DNA of 64,000 bases from Beroe forskalii (Eukaryota > Ctenophora > Nuda > Beroida > Beroidae), in assembly GCA_011033025.1 (NCBI GenBank), contig WFMF01000007.1:868001-932000 (forward strand). The letters are read 5' to 3'. The number at the start of each line of letters is the position of its first letter. The first letter of the stretch is position 1. A program made the translations under genes and the position numbers. Of this stretch, positions 9,956-20,400 are shown one piece after another. The notes below the pieces were generated by a model. It saw only the letters and a list, made by a program, of their open reading frames with translations. It was not told the DNA's origin and searched no databases.

Positions 9956-12900
9956 CTAAAGTGTTTTCTCGTTCCTAAAACCCTGGTTGAGCGAATTGAC
10001 CCTGCCAGCAGGCCTGTAATTGTAAGTTGACCCCATCAAATTGCTACTACTGCCGTTATTGTAGGGGAAGGAGGTGACAGGCTTGCTGGAAGTCATCACC
10101 GGCTTGAAGGAGGAGGTGGTGTGAGCGTTGAAGAGAGCTGGCGTCTCCTCTTTCACTACTTGGACATTCAGCAGGGTCACGTGTTGCGAGAGCCGGTGTG
10201 TAACCTGAAGACGGAGTGTTAGGGATAAGGGAGAGTCAGAAAGGGAATGCAAATCAGAGAGGCGCAGGAGATTGAGGGGAATCAAAGACAAAGTGGGGGA
10301 TATGAAGGGGAGATTGTAAACGTAGTTGACAATGAGAGTTGACAATTGACTGCTGATTGAAATTATATAATGAAACAACGGTCACTGATCAAGGACTGTC
10401 GTACACTCTTACAGTTACATTACCTCAGCAAAGACTCTCTAACTCTTACCTCAGAAAGAACTGCCTTACCTCAGCAAGTACTCTCTTACCTCAGCATTCA
10501 GCAAGGACTCTCTTACCTCAGCATTCAGCAAGGACTCTCTTACCTCAGCAAGGAATCTCTTACCTCAGCAAGGACTCTCTTACCTCAGGTCCTCAGCAAG
10601 GCCTCTCTTACCTCAGCAAGGCATCTCTTACATCAGCAAGGCATCTCTTACCTCAGCAAGGCATCTCTTACATCAGCAAGGCATCTCTTACCTCAGCAAG
10701 GCATCTCTTACCTCAGTAAGGACTCTTACCTCAGCAAGGCATCTCTTACCTCAGCATTCAGCAAGGACTCTCTTAACTCAGGAAGGCATCTCTTACCTCA
10801 GCAAGGAATCTCTTACCTCAGCAAGGCCTCTCTTACCTCAGCAAGGACGGTTTGTTCGTTGGCGTCTCTCCGGACCCTGACATCCAGTGTTCCCGCCAAC
10901 ACGCCCCACGTCACTGTCCAGAAATGCTCATTCCTGGGGGGCGTGGTGTGAGAGTGACAAAACCAGTGAAAACACGGCAAATATGCCATGAACCTCATGG
11001 CAACAAAAGTTCTTGCACTTACATTATCCGAATAAGAACCGATAAGAAAGTAAAAATATATTTCTAAATCTAAGCAGGATTATTCAGTCAAACTGCTACG
11101 AAAGTATTCATGATATTTCTAAATCTAAGCAGGATTATCCAGTCAAACTGCTCTACCTGAATTCCAGCACACCGTCAAGAGTAGCAGCTTCTCTGAGACA
11201 CTTGTCCAGCGATGCAATGATGTGAGCGGGGGTGGTTTGCAGGAGAACTTTGCTGCAGTATACTGTGGAGAAAAGGAAAGTGTTAGGATGGAGGGGTGGC
11301 GCGGGTGGGAGAGCAACCACTTCTTGGAACTGCCAGTGAAAATGTCATGGGTTCGATTCCCGAAGCTTCGCATAAGTGTACTGATCGTTCGATTGACAGA
11401 CGGCTCGATAAAGCAGTGCAATCTTGATGTACTTTCGATTGAATCTAAGTAAAAGTTGACACGCGAACAGCAAATTTGTGCGTAGTTATGGAGCCCTCTG
11501 TCAATCGAGCGATCTACTCACAGCAAATTCATGCATTTGATCATTACCTGTCATAGGAAGTAAGGTTGCTATGGTGATGAAGCTAATTAGTATAGCAATT
11601 AGTGGATCAGCTCCAGGAAGGTTGTACGATGTAACCAGATAGTAGGAGACTGCCACCCCGAACGAGGATAGACTTGTGATGGTGCTGGTTTAATGTAACC
11701 TGTGAAGGTTGCCTGATAACGCGTTATGGTTGCCTGGTAACGCGTTATGGTTGCCTGGTAGCGTGTTATGGTTGCCTGGCAACGTGTTTAGGTTGCCTGA
11801 AAACGTGTTAAGGTTGCCTATAAAAAACGCGTTACGGTTCCCTGATAACGAGCGTTATATGGTTGCTTACAAACACGTAATATGGTTGTTGGGCATTGTG
11901 CAACCCATTAGGTATGTTTGTTAGATTATACTTTAAACTTGATGGTTCTCACACTCACTTGTCACTAAAGCAAGAGGGTTGAGAGGTTTCCCTGGCAGGA
12001 AGACACCAGCCAAGAGAGGGACGTAGCCGAACAAACTGCTGCCTGGCGGGGAATGAAGTCTCACATTTCATAATTTTCATTTTGCGCTGATTCAACTAGT
12101 TAATAAACATGAAGACATAAACATGAAGTATAAACGATAGAAGTAATCAGCTTCCTTTGAAGATCTCATGATCTCATTCTGAGTAATCTTCTAACTAATA
12201 AAGCAGTGAAAACATTAAATCACCCTGGATTACCGAGGTCGTTGACGGAGTCCTGGACCCAGTTGCTGGGGGAGGCATGGGACAGGTGCTCGTAGGCCGG
12301 GATCTTCACCAGGAAGGTAGCTCCGAAGTGGAGGCCGAGGCCGAAGAGCGTGGCTGGCAGCATGCTGTCAGGCCGAAGAGTTAGGCCTTCCAGGAGGTGG
12401 TGTACCGCCTCCTTGATTATAAAGAAGGAGATGAACTGCGTTAGCAGGGTCGCTGAGAAAGGAGTAAATAAACATGATGAAGAAGGAGATAAACTGAATC
12501 AACATGGTGGATTAATTGATGAGTGTTTGTTGCTGAAATGGGAGTTACTGATTTCAAAAAAAAGGTTTGATCACTGAAAGCCGATTTGAGTTTGGGGGTT
12601 TGGATTAAGGCAATACAATATCAAGCTGATTGATTGACAACAATATACACGACACAACATCCAATCAAGCATGCATTACATCATCTGTGTAAGTTCGTTA
12701 CATGTATCAAGCATTGGCTTCTGCGCCTTGTAAAAACGTTACATTTTCTAATATTAACACAGTGAAACGTAATGTGTATAGGTCGCTGAGAAGACAGCGA
12801 GGACCTCGACTCTTGAGTAACCAAATGTAAAGGTCAGGTTGGGACGCTGCTTTTCAGACCACCTGGGTGTTTAATTGCGTCAAACTCACTTACATAAAGA

Positions 12901-13478
12901 AACCCAATGTGGAGACTTATAGGTTGATTTGGTAATACATTCCACTAAGTTGTAAAGTGGTCGGGCTGATTGTGGAATGAGCGTGTCAATGAGACTCAAT
13001 TACACGGTAATTGGACAATGAACACACTAATTGCCCAATCAGCACACCAGTTTAAATGCAAAGTACCGACTAATGGCCATTGTTACCTGAATAGGAGGGC
13101 TGTGATAAGGTTGGCGAAGTCAAAGAGAGTTAGGAAGGTGAGTGCTCTCAACGCCAAACTTCCCGTCGAATAAACCCAATAAAACATCAGCAGAATACCT
13201 GAAAACACGGAGAGAGTTTTACTAATTGTTGGTGAAGGCGTTAAAGGGAAAGTGCAGTTTCGTTTATTTTAAAGGGGCAAGGGCTTTATTTTGTTTCAAT
13301 GCAATATTTAAAAAAAAAACTTCATTAGGATCAGTTTGAAATTGAATGAACTACTCAGACCATAAAACAGCTGGTTTAGGTTATTGTGGTTACCTGCGAA
13401 TGTAGCCAGTATGGTGTAAATACACTTCTGTGACTGTCTATCCCGTGACAACTCCTTGAGAGCGTCTACCAGAGACAT
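9956..13478 (-). CDS. SLC30A6: Zinc transporter 6 (SLC30A6/ZnT6), 9 coding exons
   Basis: ZnT6 is a cation-diffusion-facilitator family protein that pairs with ZnT5 in the early secretory pathway/Golgi to load zinc into lumenal enzymes. It is itself thought to lack transport activity. Exons read from splice sites: 13394-13478 (ATG at 13478), 13087-13198, ~12786-12862, 12234-12452, ~11959-12042, 11548-11684, 11157-11262, 10837-10933, 9956-10204 (stop). Diagnostic words are GYSRVEVLAVFS, SNWVQDSVNDL, KVLLQTTP, NEHFWTV and VRVRRDANEQTVLAE, which match ZnT6 closely in order. The metal-site histidine of the HxxxD motif is absent (LTLFD in exon 2), as in vertebrate ZnT6. The predicted protein is about 390 residues, slightly short of the human one. 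The exon 3/4 junction lacks a canonical donor and the exon 5/6 phase does not close, so those borders are uncertain. Confidence 0.88.
10418..10850 (-). repeat. Minisatellite copying the ZnT6 exon-8 donor
   Basis: About 20 copies of a 19-26-bp unit. On the coding (minus) strand the unit reads CCTTGCTGAGGTAAGAGAT, identical to the last 10 nt of exon 8 (CCTTGCTGAG) plus the donor GTAAGAG at 10836-10830. The array begins exactly at that exon border and runs into the intron, so the intron starts with a ladder of near-consensus 5' splice sites. A second phase of the unit includes a GCATTCAGCAAGG insertion (about 10490-10530 and 10755). Confidence 0.85.
11284..11375 (+). repeat. tRNA-like/SINE head with A and B boxes
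   Basis: Within the ZnT6 intron between exons 6 and 7, TGGCGCGGGTGG (about 11295) fits a polymerase III A box. GGTTCGATTCC (about 11350) is a textbook B box. The spacing of about 50 bases and lack of an obvious acceptor stem argue for a tRNA-derived SINE rather than a functional tRNA. The tail to about 11510 contains TTCGATTGACAGACGGC and an inverted CTGTCAATCGAGCG, so the element may extend that far. Confidence 0.4.
11703..11892 (-). repeat. Minisatellite near ZnT6 exon-6 acceptor
   Basis: Eight or nine copies of a ~20-bp unit (plus strand GGTTGCCTGGTAACGCGTTAT and variants) lie directly upstream (coding sense) of exon 6. In coding sense the unit TTACCAGGCAACCATAAC resembles the exon-6 acceptor TTAAACCAG followed by CACCATCACAAG, so it may be another acceptor-derived array, but the match is imperfect. 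Confidence 0.5.
12413..12510 (-). repeat. Two-copy duplication of ZnT6 exon-4 start
   Basis: The plus-strand word AAGAAGGAGATGAACTG inside exon 4 (about 12421) recurs as AAGAAGGAGATAAACTG 58 bases further on (about 12479), in the intron just upstream (coding sense) of the exon-4 acceptor. This is an old tandem duplication of the exon start and acceptor region. Confidence 0.55.
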
Positions 13479-14452
13479 TGTGGAGTAGACAACTTCAGAG
13501 AGGGAAATACAGACAGCAGAAAGGGGAGTACAGAAAGTAGGAAATGTAGGCTAGTTCACTGGAAGACTCAGAGAGAGATTATTTGGGGAGTGTGAGGTTA
13601 GTTCACTGGTAGATGCCTAAACTCAGAGAGAGGGGCGTGAAGTTCACACACAATCTGAGGTTCAGGATATATAGCCCAGTCGCTCACTCCAACCAACTTC
13701 AACAAAGGTCTTTGTACTTTATACTCTCTGTAGGTTCAGCAAGTGGATGAAGGTGTCATCATAACAACATCCTGCTCATTTCACATCCTGGGCAATAAAA
13801 CTGTAAATTAAAAGTTAAGAAGAAATTACAAAATGAATTCTTAGTCATTTCGTCAACCGGTTAACTACTATGTATTAGAACAAAAAAAGTAATAGACCAT
13901 ATTTTGATGAGACAATGATACACGAATATATTTATTTCAATAACGTAAATTACTGATTGCAATTAACTGCAGTCTCAACAAACAAGAAATGTGAGTAAAC
14001 TTTTACTCTAGGTTTATACAAAACGTTCATACAAAACGTTTATATTATACAAAAAAGTAAACTGTTTAAGAAATAACGCTCTGAATGTAAAGTATCAGGT
14101 GAATTATATGAGATGAATATATTAACATTCAGATTCACAAAAAGAATTAATATTAATTTAAATTCCAGGAATTTAAGTGGAACCAGGGATATTCCATTTC
14201 GTTCGGGATATCGTTGATAAAACAAAGAAGTGTTCTGTACGATGGTTAAAAACAAATAACGTAGGAAAATTAGCATATGACAAAAATACAAAACATAAGC
14301 AACGAAACCAAGAACGTCACCATGACATGGCCTACATGACAACTAAACTTTGAAACCACCGTGACAACTTAACTTTGAAACCACCGTGAAAAATGTTATA
14401 CCTTGTCACCAAGACAACTAAATATTATCACCATGACAACTATAGTAATAAT
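13479..14452. other. ZnT6-DAXX intergenic region
   Basis: No gene. It contains the ZnT6 promoter side and the DAXX 3' UTR. A minus-strand AATAAA at 13931-13936 is a possible DAXX poly(A) signal. A minus-strand GAGTATAAAGTA near 13720 could be a TATA-type element about 240 bases before the ZnT6 ATG. At about 14320-14445 a loose minisatellite of CACCATGACAACT / CCACCGTGACAACTT units lies just after the DAXX stop codon. Confidence 0.35.
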
Positions 14453-17400
14453 CTAGTTCAGCTCCACAATGTCATCACTGTCACTAGAGCCACTTTCTGT
14501 CCGTGAGTTACTTTCCTCATCTTCCTCCTCCTCCTCCTCATCTTCTGATATATCAACCACTTCATGTGATGTGACGTCATCAGTTTCCTTAGTGACGTCA
14601 TCATCCTGGTTACCGTGGTTACCTCGAGGGGAGGAGGGCTCCATTTCCTGGACTTCATCGTCGAAGATATCCTTGTCAATGAACTCCTTCATAAGCTGCT
14701 TGTTGTCGAACCTGGGGGTTGAGGTGTTTCAAGAAAGAGGGCACCGTGCATTAATTGATTTTGTAACAAGGAAAACTAAATTAGAACGATATTCCGTGAT
14801 CGAGAAGTTAGGAAAATCAGAAAATGCCTAAAAATGCCGTATTTCACCAATTTATTCAATCCAATTTGGTCGTATGAAAGTATACCAATGACCCCCTGCT
14901 GACCCCCTACTGACCCCTACTGACCCCCTGCTGACCCCCCTACTGACCCCCCTACTGACCCCCTGCTGACCCCCTACTGACCCCCTACAGAACCCCTATT
15001 GACCCCCTGGTGACCCCCTGGTGAACCCCTACTGACCCCTACTGACCCCTTTTGACCCCCTGCGCGACCCTGACCCCCTGGAACCCCTGGTGAACCCCTG
15101 GTGAACCCCTTACTGACCCCCACAGTTCCCCCTACTGACCACTTCCTGATCATAATTCTAACATATCATGAATGTTTTAAAGCATTTAAAATAGTACTCA
15201 GCCTTATAATGACGCTTTATTGGTCTGTTTTGCCTCGATCGAGGCACCCTAAACGCACGCTCAAAACATAAACGAGTCAGTTATATTTTTCATGTTCGTT
15301 ATGTTATTCTGTTATTCAAGTCAGTCAAATAAGTCAGGACAGTCACGTTAGTCAAGTTATTCAAGTGAAGTTAGTTCGATTAAGTTATTCAAGTCTGCCA
15401 GGTCAGCCATACGGTCAAGTCAGACAAGTCAATCATATCGGTCGGGTCAGTCCTGGCCCTGTCGTTCAAGACAGTCAAAAGGTCAAAACGGAATAACTTA
15501 ATCGAACTAACTTCACTTGACTGACTTGACCTGACTAACCTGATCGACCTGACCGACCAGACTTACCCGAACGAAATGACTGACATGACTGACATGACTG
15601 ACATGACTGACATGAAATGGATGACTGACATGACTGACATGACTGACATGACTGACATGACATGACTGACATGACTGACATGACTGACATGACTGACATG
15701 ACATTTGACGCAGTATGACTGACATGACTGACATGACAATTTAAACTGACATGACTGACATAGTGACATGACTGACATGACGTCAATTCTTCAACATGAC
15801 TGACATGACTGACATACCTGGTTGACATGACCATGACCTGAGTTCTGAACTTGACTTGAGTGGTTGACTAATTTGGCTTGACTAACTTGACCAACTCCAG
15901 GAAGAACTGACTTGAATTAGACCAACGTGTCCTGTCTTATTTGAGGACTTGAATAACAGAATAACATGAAAAATATAACTGACTCGTTTATGTTTTTGAG
16001 CGCTCAATCAGTCGCCGTACGTCATTATAAGTCAGTGCTATTTTAAATGCTTTAAAACATTCATGAAGAATCAGAAAGGGGTCAATTTTAGAGGGCTCTA
16101 CCAGGGTCAGGAAGCAGGGTCAAGAAAAGTCGCAAAACTAGTTCACTCACCAGGGGTCAGTAGGGTTCACCAGGGGTCATTCTATCAAAATTGATCAGCT
16201 GGGTCAGTATTGAACAGTAAATTTCATTTTTAGTCCGTTTAGCAGGGCTGATTATTCCTAAATCAAGAATGAGCATACCTAACGAACATTTTAGAGCTTT
16301 CGGCCTAATCAAACCTTTCTTGAATGCTCTTCAACTTTTCCTTGGCATCAGTTTTACTCCTCTTCAGCTTCTGTCTTAGGGTTGCATCATCCTTGGCTGG
16401 ATCTTTAGTAGCATCCACCTGATCCATGAGATGGAATCCGCCATCCAACCTGTGGCAAGTTAAGTTGGAATATACGGATCAAATATATCAAAAGTCATGG
16501 ATCAAAAGTGTTCATGTCCTCAAGACTACAACAGGATAAGTTAGGTGTTTCTCAGTGATGACTGACTTCAGTGTCCTGATTTAAAAAGTGGAATCAATGA
16601 AATCACAGCGTCCATTTTTCACGCTATTTGCACTAGGTTGCTTTACCTGAGTTCTGTCTTGCGGTGGTTCTGTATCTGGGTACCAGCATCCAGGAACACC
16701 TGCTTAGCCAGGGTCTTGATCTTAGGTTCCTTCATCGTCATCTTGCACTCCGTTAGACCTCGCTCAATCAGCCGCCGTACGTCCTCTATGTCAGGAAATT
16801 TCTAAGGGAAGAAATGAGGAAATTTCTGAGAGAATATATGGGGAAATTTCGAGGGAAATAAAGACGCAAAACAGTTCTTTTGACATACATCCTATCAAAA
16901 TTGATCACTCGAACAGTAAATATCGCGTCTTCATAGTACACACATGTAGAACTGTAGAAGTTCAGTATTCATGCCCATTCATGTCACCAACACAAACAAA
17001 ATGGAAACTTTTCTTCCCTTCAATCCCACTTAAAAAGCGAATATACCCATCATACACGCTCATGCAAGGTACTGACCTGTCTGGCATTGAGTCTGTCCTC
17101 GATATACTTAGAGAGCTTTGGGATGCCGCAGTTAATCTTTACGTTGAAGCTGTAGTGCACGTTAAGTTCGCCCTGAATCTCCTCCAATTCCCTTAACACG
17201 CTCCTGTGCTTCTTCTTCAGCTTCGCTTCCTGAAGGCAAATGATGCAGTCAGCAAAGGAAGTAGTAGTCAGAGATAGATAAGAGGAAACATACTACCTGA
17301 AAGCAAATAAATAGAGAGCAAACAAAACGATCAGAGACAATATGCAACAGGTTTTTAACATGAAGCCAAAAACGCAAGATAATAGCCCGAGCTGACAAAA

Positions 17401-20400
17401 ACAAATTCGCAGTAAAATCTGCAAAGTGCAAACAGAAACGACAATTTAGTGTTGAGTGTGTATCAACAGTTTACAGTTTGAAAGATTAATCTTGAGGGTA
17501 TCAAGTCTTATATCAAAATTGAAACGAAATACAACCAGGGTCATATTACTTTCACTGGTAATTTTCTAAGCCTAAACATTCCCCAACTCCCTTACCTGGA
17601 GGTAAAGATTGCCCCATTTGTCCATCTCATCGCTGTCCATATCAGCCTCCTGCACTGCTTTGATCCTCCTGGCTAACCGGACCAGTTTCTTACTCAGCTT
17701 CTCAATCCGTGCTATCTTCTCCAAGTAATCCGGGGCATTCTCGTCTACACTCACATCATCTGAAACATCACTATTACCACACTCACATCATCTGAAACAT
17801 TACCACACTAACGTCATCTGAAACATTACCACACTAACGTCATCTGAAATATTACCACACTCACATCATCTGAAACATCAGTATTACCACACTCACATCA
17901 TCTGAAACATTACCACACTCAGGCCATCTGAAACATCAATATTACCACACTCAGGGCATCTGAAATATCATTTTCATGAGCCGCTAAGTCGCTACGTATT
18001 AATAAATTTAAAGGATTTGACAGACTTGAAATTTCTAAAACAACAGAAATAAGGAAATAGGCGATAAGGATTGATTCCGCATACCTTCGCTCCCGGACTG
18101 TTCTTTCTGCTCGGCAGGAAATTCCAGGCGTTTTGAGGAACAAGGTTGGTCAGAGAATGCTGATGCAGCTTTAGAAACCGGTGAAACGGATGAGATGAGT
18201 TGAACTCTTTTAGGCGGGCACCTCGAGCTATCATCTCCAGAGTTTTCTCTCTGTTTGGAGACGCGTTCTTTGCCGGAAGGGGGTTGCTTGGGAGCAGAAA
18301 GTGTTTCCTTGGTGACAGATAGTGTTTTCCTGGCAACGGAAAGTTTTTCCTTGGTAACAGAGGATGGGAGCCTCGAAAACTTGGCAGGTTTTGCTACAGG
18401 AGAATCAGACAACACCACTGGTACTCTCTTAGCCGGATCACCTGGTTCCTTTTCTGAGCAAGTCTTTGAGGCATGTTCTGAGGAATTCTTGTCATCTATT
18501 GATATCTCTACATACCGAACGGTAGATTCTTTGACTGACGTTATCATGCACTCATTTGATAGTTCCTCAATGAACTCCAATGAAGGTTGAGAAGATGGTT
18601 TTGGCCTCTGGTGCCTCAATGAACTCCAGTGAAGCTTGAGAAGATGGGTCAGCAGGTACCGGAGGTTCCTCAGCATCTTTCTCAATATTAAGGCCTGTTG
18701 TTATTACCTTCTCAGGGCATTTATCATTCTCTGCTCTGTCGTTTAAGGAATTGATAATTTGGACCTGTGATTTCTGGGGTGTAACCACATTGTCACAATT
18801 CTCCGTGTCAGGATTCTCCTCATCATTTGTCTCAGACTCTGGTGTGCTCTCTGCCATGTCGACTTCAGGAACCTCAGGAGATTCTAATCTTTCCTCCATA
18901 TCAACATCCAGCACAGTAGGCACATCAGTCGAATCCATCACTTCATCACTAAGGGCCGTGTCTTCAGACATCTCCACATCTTGGTTTTCAGAGGATACCG
19001 CTCCAGTGACCTCCATGGCACTTTCAACAGTATCCTTTTCAGCACCATTTTCTGATGTCAAGTCGTTTCCCTCAACGTTAGTTTCAGAAATCAATATTCC
19101 TGTTTCTGGTAGATCATCGTCTAATGACTCATTGAGCTCTTCCTGGTCACTTTCCTCTTTTGAGGCCTTTTCAGTACAACTTTCTAAAGATACAACTCCA
19201 GTTCCACAATTCGCTTGTGAAGCTGTGTCCTCAGCAGGGGATTCAATCGCGGATTCGTCGGTTACATCCACTTTGGCACTGACACCGGTGTCACTGGTCT
19301 CATCAGTCACCTTATTTTGGCTACAACAAATGGCGTCCTCATTCACTTTGTCACTGATACCGGTGTCACTATTAGGAACAGACTCATTAGTTTGAGCTTC
19401 TGAAGAAAGCTCTGTGGTTGGTTTTAGGTTTGACGGCTCCAGCGGACTGTCTGTATCAGCAGTGGATTCAATGGAACTTTTTGAAACCTCAGCATCTGGC
19501 CTGACATTCTCAGCATTTTCCAACAAGTTCTGATGGTTATCGGTGGATTCAGGTGCTATCCCGATGTCAAAAGAGGGTACAGTCCGATCAGATTTATCTG
19601 AAGGTTTGGAATCATCGGCGGGTTCAGATAAAGTTTCCGATTTGCTGTCTGACCCAGGATCGTTCGTTGGGAATGCTATGATGCTGGAACAAAGTGTCGG
19701 TGACAGCAAATTTGACTGCTTTTGAGACTCCCTGAAAAAAAAATGTATGAGGAAAATTAATCGAAACCACAAAGTTTGGGAAGAGTACCATGTATGAAAT
19801 TTAATTCGTGATAAATACAAGTACCCGCAACGGCCCACACTACAGCAAATACAACACAAATACATCCATTCAATTTACCTTGAATCTGGCTCCTTTTCCA
19901 AGTCAACAACATCAGTACTGCTTTTAGACCGACTCTTAGAACGACTCAGTGAGACTGTAGCGTTCTTTGGTTTAGACTCACTCCTCGGTTTAATGAAAAC
20001 TTCCATACAGTCCCCCAGACACCGTAACAGGCTGGTTTTGTAGGACTTACTCTGGATCCCATCTCCCGTGTCTTCGACAATGTCACACTTGGAAATCATG
20101 GAGATGATGGTTTCCTTCTGGGCGTTGCTCGCACTGAAAACATTCGAGGCATTTGGACATGGATCAATGAGGTCTACAGTCTACACTTCATAAGAAGTAA
20201 TTGTTATAGTTGAATCAAAATAATTCTCAAAGTTTATTTGTTATTGATATTCTCTTATCATACAATCAACTTAATTTGTCACCATACTTAGAGAACTTCT
20301 TGACGAACAGCTCCACCGTTGGTCTCCGACTCTCAGGCAGAACTCGGCACAACAGCCGCTTAAAAAGCGACACCATAACAAAGTCCGCCAGCAGGAAAGT

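Noticed and set aside
10357..10951. Plus-strand open frames of LLPQQGISYLSKASLTSAR repeats
   Set aside because: Antisense of the ZnT6 donor ladder, not a repeat protein.
11284..11375. Functional tRNA gene
   Set aside because: A good B box is present, but the box spacing is long and no acceptor stem pairs; kept only as a SINE-like element.
15513..15834. Ser/His/Cys/Gln-rich open frames (MSVMSVMS)
   Set aside because: Translation of the ATGACTGAC minisatellite.
18255..19395. Plus-strand open frames opposite DAXX exon 3
   Set aside because: Antisense of Ser/Glu-rich coding sequence; no start context, splice sites or domain.
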